Below are positions 16,983-26,649 of a stretch of DNA of 64,000 nt, one piece after another. Made by a program: the position numbers and the translations under genes. The stretch comes from Paenibacillus sp. MAHUQ-63 (lineage in GTDB: Bacteria > Bacillota > Bacilli > Paenibacillales > NBRC-103111): contig NZ_JARADB010000001.1 in NCBI RefSeq assembly GCF_028765165.1, forward strand, positions 1,674,001 to 1,738,000, written 5' to 3'. The notes below the pieces were generated by a model. The model did not search any database, was not told the DNA's origin, and was given only the letters and a program-made list of their open reading frames with translations. Every line of letters starts with the position of its first letter. Within the stretch, counting starts at the first letter, position 1.

Positions 16983-18049
16983 ACTGCCGGCCTCCCTTTT
17001 TTGCCTCTCATCCATACGTACAGGAAAATAAGCATCGGCAGGCCGATGACGACATAACTTTCGTATTCGACGATTTTCTGAAGCCACAGGATGCGTTCCT
17101 CCGAGCGCCATAACATACCGGCCAGACAGATCGCCGGGGCCAGATAGTAGATGCTTCGCTTATGCTCATTGCGGTGAAACCAATAGCCCAGCCCTTTCCC
17201 TGCCGCGAACAGGTAACTGATCAAGGTAGCCGTCACCTTCACGAGCCACACCGAAAGGAAGATCAAATCCATCCGCTCCAGGAAAGGCAGCGCTATCCCG
17301 TTCAGGAAATAAGGCACCGGCTGCGGAATGAAGCTGAGCGATTCCGGACTGAAGTTCAAGAAGATCAGCACGACCACGACGAGGAAGAAAACCGTAGCCA
17401 TGCCGTTAGCCCATAGAACGGGTGCGATCATGCTCTTCCCTTCCGTCTGTACGTCGGAGGCGACGACCAGGAACAGCTCGAAGCCGAGGAAGGAAATGAT
17501 GGAGCTTTTGACTCCGGCCATAATCGCCATTAAGCCTTGCTGTCCGATCGGAAGCATATAGCGGTAATCCATCGTTTGAAAGCTAGTAAGCAGGAGCGCA
17601 ATCATGACGACGAGCAGCAACGAGACCATGACTTGGTAGCGGGCAATGATTCGCAGACTCTCTCCGGCGAAGTAGAGGAACACCAGACAATTGGCTGTAA
17701 GAATCATCCACGGATCGGTGAAAGGCAGCACCCATAGCTCGACGAACACCATTTCCAGCAGCAAAATCACACACGATATGAAGATGAAATGGATCAGATA
17801 GATGGCATTGACCGCATTCCCGAGCCACTTGCCGAATATTTCCGGCATCATCGTATAGAGATTGTACCCCGGGTATCTTTTGCACAAAGCAATATAGACA
17901 AGAAGTATGAGCTGGACGACCGCTCCCGCCAAGATTACGGACATCCATCCGTCCACACCGGCGGATTCGTGCAGCACGTTCGGAAAAGACAACACGCCAA
18001 TGCCTACCTGTGTCTGCAAAATAAAAGCAAATAGCTGCATTCGACTCAT
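16979..18049 (-). CDS. GerAB-type endospore germination permease
   Basis: 356 residues, about ten membrane helices, APC-superfamily member and the B subunit of a germinant receptor, the subunit thought to bind the nutrient. The start MSRMQLFAFILQTQVGIGVLSFP and FLGFELFLVVASDVQ are characteristic. It overlaps the upstream A-subunit stop and the downstream C-subunit start by ATGA on each side, indicating tight translational coupling of the three subunits. Confidence 0.92.
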   Translation of the reverse strand: MSRMQLFAFILQTQVGIGVLSFPNVLHESAGVDGWMSVILAGAVVQLILLVYIALCKRYPGYNLYTMMPEIFGKWLGNAVNAIYLIHFIFISCVILLLEMVFVELWVLPFTDPWMILTANCLVFLYFAGESLRIIARYQVMVSLLLVVMIALLLTSFQTMDYRYMLPIGQQGLMAIMAGVKSSIISFLGFELFLVVASDVQTEGKSMIAPVLWANGMATVFFLVVVVLIFLNFSPESLSFIPQPVPYFLNGIALPFLERMDLIFLSVWLVKVTATLISYLFAAGKGLGYWFHRNEHKRSIYYLAPAICLAGMLWRSEERILWLQKIVEYESYVVIGLPMLIFLYVWMRGKKGRPAV

Positions 18050-19485
18050 GACGCTCTCCCATCCTTCGCGCTGCGGCTGAACATTCGCTTCGGAAACTGA
18101 ATGAGCGCAGTCAAGATGCGGCGGGGCTCAAAGGGGGTAAACGGATAAAAATACGGAACACCGAACGTTTCAAGCTTGCTCAAATGCATGAACAGCAGTG
18201 AAAAGCCGAACCCGATTCCGGCAAAGCCAAGCAGCAGCGCCGCAACCATGAGCGGAAAGGAGATCAGCCGAACCGCCAGGCGCATCTCATGGGAAGGTAT
18301 GCTGAAGGAGGCGACAGCAGTCAAGGAAATGACGACGATCATCGTCGTAGATACCAACCCGGCGCTGACAACCTCGCTGCCGATCACGAGACCTCCGACA
18401 ATGGACAATGTCGACGCAATCGGTTTGGGCAGCCGAATCGCCGCTTCCCGCAGCAGCTCCAGCACGGTAATCATGAACATGGCTTCGATAAGAGGATTGA
18501 AAGGGACATTCTCCAGCGAGGCTTTCAGTGAGAACAGCAGATCGATCGGCAGCACTTCGAAATGGTTGGATACGATCGCAATATAAACCGAGGGCAGCCC
18601 GATTCCGATGACAACGCTCAGAAGCCGCAAGAAACGAAAAAAAGTCCCGTTCCACCACCGGACATTGAAATCGTCTGCGACTTGAAAGAACATGAAGAAC
18701 GTCACGGGCAGAATGACGGCGAAAGAACTGCCGTCCACGAGCAGGACGACCCGGCCCTCCATCAAATGAGCGGCTGTGCTGTCAGGCCTTTCCACATACA
18801 GCATTTGCGGAAACAGCGACCAGCGGCTGTTCTCCATCCGGTTCAGAATCTGTCCGGGCGATTTGATGAAGACGGCTTCATTCGTCATGAGCTTGGCGAT
18901 GATCTCATCGACAATGGTCATCTCGGCGATATCGCTCATATACAGCAGCTTCACGGCAACAGGACTCTTCGCCCCCAGCGTAAAGTTCCGTTCAATGAGA
19001 TTGGGATTCTTAAGCCGCCTATGAATTAACTGCATATTCATATCCGCGTCGTCGACGAAGCCCTCGTGAGAGCCGCGAATCACTTGCTCATTCTGCGATT
19101 CGGTGATGCTGCGCTCGATCGTCGCGCTCACATCGGCCAGAACGATAGCCGCGCTCCCATCCAGCAGAATGGCGCACTTGCCTTGCAGCATACCGTCGGC
19201 TGCCGCTTCCAGATCGGCCGCCGTCTCCATATCAAGGATCGGAAGAATATCCTGCAGCTCGCCCTCCGTCGACTGGAGCAGCGGCTTCAAGACATCGTTC
19301 TGAAGCTTGGCCCGGTCAACCGCTGCGTTCAAATAAAGAATAGCACCCTGTGCGCCATGCAGGCGAAATTCACGGGTGCGTACGTCATCGGAGGAATGAA
19401 AGCGTTCGAACAGCTTCTGCCTATTCGTATTCATCTCTACCGAGATCCGGGCCCCATCCTGAGGCAAATCCTGAGGCAAATTCAT
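18046..19485 (-). CDS. GerAA-type spore germination protein
   Basis: 479 residues, A subunit of the germinant receptor. A cytoplasmic N-terminal domain (about 1-240) contains the hallmark GAKSPVAVKLLYMSDIA, and ILNRMENSRWSLFPQMLYVERPD precedes the membrane domain. Four to five helices follow, with MFFQVADDFNVRWW, ALLEAMF-like motifs and a Glu/Pro-containing helix. The tail ends near FYPFTPFEPRRIL. Ribosome site GGGGGGAAGC. It heads a three-gene A-B-C operon. The germinant cannot be deduced from sequence. Confidence 0.92.
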   Translation of the reverse strand: MNLPQDLPQDGARISVEMNTNRQKLFERFHSSDDVRTREFRLHGAQGAILYLNAAVDRAKLQNDVLKPLLQSTEGELQDILPILDMETAADLEAAADGMLQGKCAILLDGSAAIVLADVSATIERSITESQNEQVIRGSHEGFVDDADMNMQLIHRRLKNPNLIERNFTLGAKSPVAVKLLYMSDIAEMTIVDEIIAKLMTNEAVFIKSPGQILNRMENSRWSLFPQMLYVERPDSTAAHLMEGRVVLLVDGSSFAVILPVTFFMFFQVADDFNVRWWNGTFFRFLRLLSVVIGIGLPSVYIAIVSNHFEVLPIDLLFSLKASLENVPFNPLIEAMFMITVLELLREAAIRLPKPIASTLSIVGGLVIGSEVVSAGLVSTTMIVVISLTAVASFSIPSHEMRLAVRLISFPLMVAALLLGFAGIGFGFSLLFMHLSKLETFGVPYFYPFTPFEPRRILTALIQFPKRMFSRSAKDGRAS

Positions 19486-19539
19486 ACCGCTTCCCCCCGT
19501 CTTGTCACTATACGGGTAGTATTTGCCATGATCTTCTTT

Positions 19540-21825
19540 CTATCCGTGCTCGCCTTTGCGGAATTGACCCGGTGTTATCCCTTCATAGCGCTTGAAAACG
19601 CGTATAAACATATTGCTGTTGGAGAATCCGACCTTCGTCGTGATCTCCGTAATCGTATCATCGGTGTCGAGCATCAGCCTTTTGGCGAGCTCCACCCGCT
19701 GCTTATTGACGTAGTCGATGAAGGTTTCCCCGGACTGCTCTTTGATGAAGCGCGATAAATACGGGGCATTCACTTCGAATTTCAGCGACAAGGACGTCAG
19801 GCTCAAATCCATATCCGCTAAATTGCCGTCGATATAACGCAATACGTGATCTTTCAGATTCGTATTGTGGCTTTTCTTTTTGGAATCGACGTATTCGCAT
19901 ACCGTTCTCAGAAACTTATAGATTTCATCCTCAATTTCCGCGAACGATTCGCACTGTGTCAGCTGTTTAATCAGCGCATGCTTCTCCACGGCCAGCTCGT
20001 TCGGCCCTTGATCCAGAGGCTCGATCGCCTTAAGAATCGTCCCGATCAGCTCGAACATGAGCAGCTTGCCGAGCTGCAGCGACAAGGTGCCGTCCGAGAC
20101 GTTCGTCACGATCAGCTCACTGACCGCCTCCATCGCCTCTTCGTATTGTCCCGTCCGAATATGATTGATGAGCTGGCGTTCCATATCGAGCGGATAGTAC
20201 AGCTCGTGCTTCGGACGCTTGATGCGGTCGAACGGAATGATCTGGCTGGGACCGATGACGAATTTATATTCGAGCGCCTCCAGCGCCTCGTCGAATCCAT
20301 GCGGGATGCCGGCCAGCGTCGGATGAATATCCGAGATGCCGATCGTCAGCTGGATATAGAACTTCCCTTGAATGATCGCTTGCGCCTCTTGGGCGACTTC
20401 GATCAGATCCTGCTTCGCCTGGGCTTCATCCTCATGCTGGATATTGACGAGGAAAGCGACCATGCCGTCCACTTCCGTCGTGAACACCTTGTGCTTGCGC
20501 CCGATCAATTCCTCGGTAATGTTCGTCACAATATAGTACACATACTGCAGCTTGGATTCGGCATCACGCAAAGAGTTGTCGTTAAAGAGCTGCTCATAAT
20601 CGCCGATATGAAACAGCAGCACTGCGAACCGGTTCGTGTCGAACTGCAGATCGAAAGAAGCGATTGATTGCGATAGCGCCGACCCGCTCTCTACACGCCC
20701 CTTTAGCAGACGCGCCAGGTAGTGGCTGCGCAGCACGTTCTGCTGCTTCCGGATCGTTGAGTTCGCCGTGTCCTGGAAGGCGGCGTTCTCGGACATGAAG
20801 GACTGCAGGAGCAGGAACTCGTCCTTAATGCCCTGCATGTTCGACTTCACCTTCGGCGACACCATATCCACCATGCGGCGAAGCGGCATATAATGCCGGC
20901 GGGTCAGCCAGACGGACATCGGTCCGCCGACGAAGATGCACATGAATAACCCCGCATAAATCCAGCTGCGCAGTTGGTCTACTTTCGCGGAATAAATTTT
21001 GGTCGGCACGATAGACACATATTTCCACTCGTTCTCCACCGAGGATACGTAGGAAACAGTCACCTCTTCCCGGCCCCATCGCTGGCTGAACGATCCTTCC
21101 GAGGCGGCAATTTGGGCATAATCGATATCGGGCACATGCTGGGATTCGCCCGCGACCATGAGCGGCTTATTGCTGGAATCCAGAATGAGCACCGTGCCGG
21201 CCTGGGCGAGCTGGATGTTCGAGATAGCCGCTTTAAGCCGTTCCGCATTCAGCATCACGACAAGCGTCGCCGGCGCCTCGTCGGCGTTCTGAATCGGCAG
21301 CGACTGCAAATATACCAAGTCGTTCTCGGCCAGCTGCAGGAAATTGCCGAAATAAATGTTCTCCACGCTGTGCTGCCATTTGTCGAACGTCAGGCCCGGA
21401 TTGCCGGCGTGAAGCAATTGATACAGCAGCTCATCCTGATTCATTGTCGACGTGGTTACGGCGAAATGCTGTTTCTTCAGGTATACATACAGGTCCGTAA
21501 TATCCCCGTTCGAGGCTGCATAGGATCGCAGCGACGTGATAAGATCGAGCGTGTCGATTTTCACTTGTGAAGAAGTAAATTCCGATTGATTGACGTATTT
21601 GATCACCTTCGGGTCCAATGAGAGCTGCAGACCCATTCTTTTGATATCTTTGAACTGGTTGTCCAGGGATTGCTTCACCTGATTAAGCAGCGCTTTATTG
21701 GACCGGATGACCTCCGAGCTCAGCAAATTTTGCGATTGAAAGAGCACCAGCATCGTGATCACGATGGGGATACAGAGAATGGTCAAATTCGAATATAGCC
21801 AGAAAAGAAATACGCTGCGCTTCAT
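19540..21825 (-). CDS. Membrane-anchored AraC-family regulator (YesS/YtdP-like)
   Basis: 761 residues. Transmembrane helices at about 8-30 and 295-315 flank an extracytoplasmic Cache-like sensor domain. The cytoplasmic part contains a central GGDEF-like or GAF-like region and ends in a double AraC helix-turn-helix over the last 105 residues, including FEVNAPYLSRFIKEQSGETFI and ITTKVGFSNSNMFIRVFKRYEG. Such proteins sense extracellular or binding-protein-delivered sugars and activate adjacent ABC importers. It follows the Lpl-like permeases by about 180 bp on the same strand. It contains no kinase or receiver domain, so it would act as a one-component system. Strong ribosome site GGGAGGGG. Confidence 0.87.
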   Translation of the reverse strand: MKRSVFLFWLYSNLTILCIPIVITMLVLFQSQNLLSSEVIRSNKALLNQVKQSLDNQFKDIKRMGLQLSLDPKVIKYVNQSEFTSSQVKIDTLDLITSLRSYAASNGDITDLYVYLKKQHFAVTTSTMNQDELLYQLLHAGNPGLTFDKWQHSVENIYFGNFLQLAENDLVYLQSLPIQNADEAPATLVVMLNAERLKAAISNIQLAQAGTVLILDSSNKPLMVAGESQHVPDIDYAQIAASEGSFSQRWGREEVTVSYVSSVENEWKYVSIVPTKIYSAKVDQLRSWIYAGLFMCIFVGGPMSVWLTRRHYMPLRRMVDMVSPKVKSNMQGIKDEFLLLQSFMSENAAFQDTANSTIRKQQNVLRSHYLARLLKGRVESGSALSQSIASFDLQFDTNRFAVLLFHIGDYEQLFNDNSLRDAESKLQYVYYIVTNITEELIGRKHKVFTTEVDGMVAFLVNIQHEDEAQAKQDLIEVAQEAQAIIQGKFYIQLTIGISDIHPTLAGIPHGFDEALEALEYKFVIGPSQIIPFDRIKRPKHELYYPLDMERQLINHIRTGQYEEAMEAVSELIVTNVSDGTLSLQLGKLLMFELIGTILKAIEPLDQGPNELAVEKHALIKQLTQCESFAEIEDEIYKFLRTVCEYVDSKKKSHNTNLKDHVLRYIDGNLADMDLSLTSLSLKFEVNAPYLSRFIKEQSGETFIDYVNKQRVELAKRLMLDTDDTITEITTKVGFSNSNMFIRVFKRYEGITPGQFRKGEHG

Positions 21826-22008
21826 GAAGAAGCCCCTCCCTTACTCATGCTGTATGCGAATTATCCCATCTTCAGCCCCGCATGTACATCTACGATTTTT
21901 GCACGATCGTCTTTTTTTAGGTATATCCATGCTGCCAACGCCGCAAACCCAAATATCCCGCCCTCTTTTGGAATAACCAAAAAGAAGACAGGCCCTGGGA
22001 TCATACTG

Positions 22009-22887
22009 CTATTCTTTAATCGCTCCGACCATTACGCCCTTCACGAAATACTTCTGCAGGAACGGATAAGCGATTAGGATCGGCAGGGTCGCGACCATGA
22101 TCGTCGCGTATTTAATACTTTCTCCGATCGCTTGCGTATCGTTGGCATTGCCCGTTCCGGTCGTCATCGAGTCCGTGCTGTTCTGGACGAGAATTTCCCG
22201 CAGGATGAGCTGCAGCGGAAATTTATCCCGGTCATGCAGGAAAAGCATCGCGTTGAACCAGGAATTCCAATGGGCTACACCGTAGTACAGCACCATCACG
22301 GCAATGACCGGCATCGATAAGGGCACTACGATCTGGAACAAAATCCGCCATTCGCCCGCGCCGTCAATTTTGGCGGATTCCATCAGTCCCTCGGGGATCG
22401 CTTCGAACGAAGTCCGCATAATGATCAGGTTCCACGTCGAAACCGCGACAGGGATAATCAGCGCAAGGAAGCTGTTGCCCATATGCAGGTAATTGTTAAT
22501 GAGCAGGTAGGTTGGAATCAAGCCGCCGCTGAAGTACATCGTAAAGACGATGGAGATCATAATGAACTTGCGGAGCACGAACTTCCTGGACAGCGCGTAG
22601 GCGCCAAGCGTCGTGAAAAACAGGTTAACCGCTGTACCCGTGATGAGGATCAGCAAGGTGTTCCCATATCCGCTCAAAATGTTCGGATTCGCGATCACTT
22701 TCTCGAACGCCGTCAAGTTAAACCCTAGCGGTCCGAGCAAAGGTCCCGTGTGCTGAATAAGCAGATTCGAATCGCTGATCGACGCCATGAACACGTAGTA
22801 GAACGGGTACAACGTACAGACGATAAGCAAAAGCATCAGAATGGCATTACCGATATCAAATAGACGCTCCGTGGCGCTTAGTTTCAT
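22009..22887 (-). CDS. Carbohydrate ABC transporter permease (LplC/YtcP-like)
   Basis: 292 residues, six membrane helices, MalG/LplC subgroup. The EAA loop reads EAIPEGLMESAKIDGAGEWRILFQIVVPLSMP, and the C-terminus LQKYFVKGVMVGAIKE is the usual ending. It follows the partner permease by 19 bp with an AGGAACTC ribosome site. With the second permease and binding protein it makes an importer for complex saccharides. The ATPase is not encoded here; such importers commonly share a MsmX-type ATPase encoded elsewhere. Confidence 0.9.
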   Translation of the reverse strand: MKLSATERLFDIGNAILMLLLIVCTLYPFYYVFMASISDSNLLIQHTGPLLGPLGFNLTAFEKVIANPNILSGYGNTLLILITGTAVNLFFTTLGAYALSRKFVLRKFIMISIVFTMYFSGGLIPTYLLINNYLHMGNSFLALIIPVAVSTWNLIIMRTSFEAIPEGLMESAKIDGAGEWRILFQIVVPLSMPVIAVMVLYYGVAHWNSWFNAMLFLHDRDKFPLQLILREILVQNSTDSMTTGTGNANDTQAIGESIKYATIMVATLPILIAYPFLQKYFVKGVMVGAIKE

Positions 22888-22906
22888 TGTGAGTTCCTCC
22901 TGTCGG

Positions 22907-23824
22907 CTACCACAACCGGCTGCCTGAGAATCGGCGGGATATGCTGTTAGCGCTAATCAGTAGAATAAAGTTGATCATGGATTGGAAAAGTCCGACAGCC
23001 GTCGTATAGCTGTAATCATTCCCTTGAGCGAGCCCTTCCCGGTAGACGAAGGATGAGATCACATCCGCCGTTTCATACGTATTCGGGTTGTAGAGCAGGA
23101 CGATCTTCTCGAAACCGACCTCCATAAGCCCCCCGATCCGCAGAATAAGCAGGATCATGATCGTCGGAATCAGTCCGGGCAGCGTGACGCTCCAAATTTG
23201 GCGGAAACGTCCGGCCCCGTCGACGCGAACCGCTTCATACAACTCCGGGTTAATCCCGCTGAGCGCAGCCAAGTAAATGATGGACGACCAGCCCAGCTCC
23301 TGCCAGATCGATGTGGAAACGAAAATGGTCCGGAAATTGCCGGCATCGTTCATGAGCGCAGAGTCCTGCCCGCCGAAAAACATAATGAAGGAATTCACAA
23401 TACCGCCGCGGTTCGTAAAATCGATAATCAATCCGGAAATGACGACAATGGATATAAAGTGGGGCAGGTAGGAAATCGTCTGAACGATCGATTTGAACAG
23501 CTTCTGGCGAATTTCATTCAGCAGAATGGCGAGAATGATCGGCGCCGGGAAGCCGAAGACGAGATTATAGAAAGAGATCAGGAACGTATTGCGCAGTACG
23601 CGGAAAAAATAATAGCTTTGAAAGAAATCCTTGAAATGCTCGAAGCCTACCCAATCGCTGCCCCAAATGCCTTTGGCGGGACTGAAATCCTTGAAGGCGA
23701 TCACAGCGCCGTACATCGGGAAATATTTGAAAATGAAAAAGTACAGCGCAACCGGCAGTACCATCAGGTATATGGCGCGATTTCTTCTGACGTCGTCGAG
23801 TAGAACCCGAATGGCATTCGCCAT
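22907..23824 (-). CDS. Carbohydrate ABC transporter permease (LplB/YtcO-like)
   Basis: 305 residues, six membrane helices. The N-terminus ends with NRAIYLMVLPVALYFFIFKYFPMYG, typical of LplB-type proteins. The EAA loop is YEAVRVDGAGRFRQIWSVTLPGLIP and the C-terminus is SANSISRRFSGSRLW. Start ATG with AAGGGAAG upstream. It sits between the binding protein and the LplC-like permease in one operon. Confidence 0.9.
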   Translation of the reverse strand: MANAIRVLLDDVRRNRAIYLMVLPVALYFFIFKYFPMYGAVIAFKDFSPAKGIWGSDWVGFEHFKDFFQSYYFFRVLRNTFLISFYNLVFGFPAPIILAILLNEIRQKLFKSIVQTISYLPHFISIVVISGLIIDFTNRGGIVNSFIMFFGGQDSALMNDAGNFRTIFVSTSIWQELGWSSIIYLAALSGINPELYEAVRVDGAGRFRQIWSVTLPGLIPTIMILLILRIGGLMEVGFEKIVLLYNPNTYETADVISSFVYREGLAQGNDYSYTTAVGLFQSMINFILLISANSISRRFSGSRLW

Positions 23825-23888
23825 GGTCTCACTTCCCTTATGAGTGTGGTGAAACAGGGGAGACTCGGCTCCCCCGTATGTCCTGCAA

Positions 23889-25532
23889 TTAACGTTTGTT
23901 ATAACGATCCGTCGCTGCTTGGTAAATCTCCACTGCGCGGTCGATGTTCATCTTCTTCACTTGCTCGATCGTTTTGTCGTAATCCTCCAGCTTGGCGGCG
24001 CCCATCACGACTTTCGTAATTTGCTCCGTCAGCAGCGTGCTCACATCGTTCAAGATCTTGGCGGATTCTTTGGCTTCGTCCGTAGAAAGAACGACCGGCG
24101 GCAGCATGACTTTATAGGCGTTGTTTGCATATTTGGCGTACAGCTTGACGGCGTCCTTCTGAGCTTGCAATTGATAGTACTGGTCGTTGTAGCGGTCGTC
24201 ATCCAAACCGGAGAAGCCATAGTTCGCGATGAAATATTTGGCCATCGCTTGAGAGATAGGCAGGTTGTCCGGATTTTTCAAAATCAGGTCGGTATATTTC
24301 GGCTGGCCGTCCACCTTCGTGAACGTTTGGCCTTCGATCCCGAAATTTTTCAGCATCGCACCTTCATCGCTGTACAGGTAGTCGATCGCTTTGACCGTCT
24401 CCGCCGCATGCTTGTTCGTACTCGTAATGACGGTGCCGATATTGTCATACTCCCAAGAAGCTTGCACGAATTTCGGCTCGTCGCCTTTCTTAAGGACCGG
24501 ATACTGCACGGCCGCCAGCTTCGCTTTCGGATCCGTCTTCTGCAGCGCCGGCGTGTAGGTGCCGATGCTGCCGCCGATGAAGCCGTAGAACGCTCCCGCT
24601 TTGCCGGAAGTAATCTTCGCATCCATCGTTTTGGTATCGTTGGACGCAAAGTCCGGATCGATCAGACCTTCCTTGTACCATTTCTGCATCGTCGCCAAAT
24701 ATTGCTTGAACTCCGGCTGCGTAGGGCCGAACTTCACTTTGCCGCCATCGACGTAGAAGGAGCTCGCATTGGCAATCGTGGACATACCCGCGACGCCGTA
24801 CGCACCTGCGAAATCAGCGAACGAAAGCGGATAGCTTTTATTCAATGTGAAAGGAATGACGCCCTTCTTCTCTTTGAATGCCCGCAGCACCGTTTCCCAC
24901 TCATCGATCGTTTCCGGCGCTTGAAGTCCAAGCTCCTCCAGCCAATCCTGGCGGATCACCATGCCGCTGAACGTCTTGTACTGACCGTACTGGCCGACCT
25001 TCAGGTGAGGCAGGGCATAGATGTCGCCGTTGTCCGCTTTAATTTGTTTGGCGATCTGCGGGTTGGCGTCGAGAATTTTTTTCAAATTCGGAGCGTTTTT
25101 CTCAATCAAATCATTGAGCTTAATGATCGTGCCATCCTTGAACATTTTGGCCGTACCGCCCTGCACGCTGTTCCAGTTCCACAGCATGGAGTCCGGCAAG
25201 TTGTTGGAAGCGACCATAACGCCATATTGTTGAACGTCATCTTGCGGCGTGTTCCCGGAGGAATGCTGGAATTCGAACGTCACATTCGTTTTCTTCGCCC
25301 ATTCCTGAACCATCGGAAGCTCGTTCAAGCTCTTGACGACCGCTTTGGCATTCGGATTCATCGGCGTCCACATGGTCACCTTCACCGGATTGTTGGAAGC
25401 CGTCGTAGCAGCCGGAGCATTGCTCCCGCCCGTCTCTTTATTAGCTCCTGAATTGCCACAAGCGGTTACAAGCGATAGTACGAGCACGGAGGCAAGTACA
25501 GGAAGCACTTTACATGCTGTATTTCTTCTCAT
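23889..25532 (-). CDS. Large carbohydrate-binding lipoprotein (LplA-like)
   Basis: 547 residues from ATG 25532, chosen because AAGGGGAG lies upstream and a clean signal peptide follows; the frame continues open to 25619. Lipobox LVTAC (Cys25), then an Asn/Ala-rich linker. The long body (over 500 residues) and motifs such as TMWTPMNPN, RQDWLEELGLQAPETIDEWETVLRAF-like and DYLYSDEGAMLKNFGIEG belong to the LplA/YtcQ class that binds complex plant or host saccharides. First gene of the binding protein-permease-permease-regulator run. Confidence 0.9.
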   Translation of the reverse strand: MRRNTACKVLPVLASVLVLSLVTACGNSGANKETGGSNAPAATTASNNPVKVTMWTPMNPNAKAVVKSLNELPMVQEWAKKTNVTFEFQHSSGNTPQDDVQQYGVMVASNNLPDSMLWNWNSVQGGTAKMFKDGTIIKLNDLIEKNAPNLKKILDANPQIAKQIKADNGDIYALPHLKVGQYGQYKTFSGMVIRQDWLEELGLQAPETIDEWETVLRAFKEKKGVIPFTLNKSYPLSFADFAGAYGVAGMSTIANASSFYVDGGKVKFGPTQPEFKQYLATMQKWYKEGLIDPDFASNDTKTMDAKITSGKAGAFYGFIGGSIGTYTPALQKTDPKAKLAAVQYPVLKKGDEPKFVQASWEYDNIGTVITSTNKHAAETVKAIDYLYSDEGAMLKNFGIEGQTFTKVDGQPKYTDLILKNPDNLPISQAMAKYFIANYGFSGLDDDRYNDQYYQLQAQKDAVKLYAKYANNAYKVMLPPVVLSTDEAKESAKILNDVSTLLTEQITKVVMGAAKLEDYDKTIEQVKKMNIDRAVEIYQAATDRYNKR

Positions 25533-25782
25533 AGAAACACTCCCCTTGATGTTGGTTAATAGTCCGGCGCTTAAGCCGCGCTGCGGATTAGCCCTGTGAA
25601 TGAAGCATACATGGCCCATGCGGCTGCCGTATATCGCTTATTTTTGAGTCGTATTGTTTTCTTAGGAATGGTGAGTATCGCTTCTATTTGCAGCATCTTC
25701 TTTTTATGAGAATGCCCTTCCGGACAAAGAAAAAATCGCTCCTTCGCCGCTTCAGCCCACGGTTCGGTAGCGATTCTATGAA

Positions 25783-26553
25783 TTATTCGGCGATCAGCAC
25801 TTCAATGCCCAGCCCTTGTATCGTATCGATCCATTCCTTCGGACAACCCGAATCGGTGATCAGCATTGAGATTTCGTCCAGCTTGGCCACCCGGGCGAAG
25901 GTCGACATGCCGAATTTGGAATGGTCGGCCATAAGAATCGCCTCCTCCGAGCGCTGCATCATCTTCCTGGAGATGACCGCTTCCGCCAGATGGAAGTCCG
26001 TGATGCCGTCTGCCAGCGAGATGCCGCCTACAGAAATGAATGCTTTGTTCACCTTGAATTGATCGAGCATTTGGTCGGTCAGCGCGCCGGTTGCCGCCTT
26101 GTACTCCACATTCACTTCGCCGCCCAGGAAGATGATTCTGCCTTCGAACAGCTCCATCGCCATATTCAGAATGGGCACGGAATGCGTAATTAAGGTAACA
26201 TTGCTGCGCTCCTTCAAATAAGGCAGCATCTCGATCGTCGTCGTGCTGTTATCGAGCATAATCGTTTCGCCGTCCTGCACGAGCGAAGCCGCTGCCCTGC
26301 CGATCGCCGCCTTCTCCTTCTTCATGATCTGCGTCCGTCTGACGAAGGGCGGCTCGACAAGCTCCATGCGCATTTTGACCGCGCCCCCGTACACTTTGCG
26401 GAGCTTGCCCTCCTTCTCCAGCCGGTCCAAGTCCCGCCGGACAGTTTCCGTCGAAACGCCAAGCAGCTCCGACAAATGAAGGACCTGCACCTTCCCTTCC
26501 AACTCCAAGTGATTCAGGATCTTCACCCTGCGGTCCTCGAATGTTAACGACAT
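25783..26553 (-). CDS. DeoR/GlpR-family transcriptional repressor
   Basis: 256 residues from ATG 26553, supported by GGGAGG; a longer frame begins at 26589. The N-terminal helix-turn-helix RRVKILNHLELEGKV then LGVSTETVRRDLDRLEKEGKL is diagnostic. The C-terminal DeoR sensor domain has GDGITD-like FISVGGISLADGITDF, VILMADHSKFG and MLITDSGCP, indicating a phosphosugar effector. It lies between the saccharide importer and the DUF4091/metallophosphoesterase pair on the minus strand and may control either. A GTTGTTTTTCAT motif upstream (about 26600-26612) resembles the CAACAA-rich stretch before the metallophosphoesterase. Confidence 0.88.
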   Translation of the reverse strand: MSLTFEDRRVKILNHLELEGKVQVLHLSELLGVSTETVRRDLDRLEKEGKLRKVYGGAVKMRMELVEPPFVRRTQIMKKEKAAIGRAAASLVQDGETIMLDNSTTTIEMLPYLKERSNVTLITHSVPILNMAMELFEGRIIFLGGEVNVEYKAATGALTDQMLDQFKVNKAFISVGGISLADGITDFHLAEAVISRKMMQRSEEAILMADHSKFGMSTFARVAKLDEISMLITDSGCPKEWIDTIQGLGIEVLIAE

Positions 26554-26649
26554 AAATAACCTCCCGCCTATGACCGATGATGGCAACATGGTGATGATTC
26601 ATGTTGTTTTTCATCTAGTGTATAAGCAGGAGGTTATGCTGTCAACGCG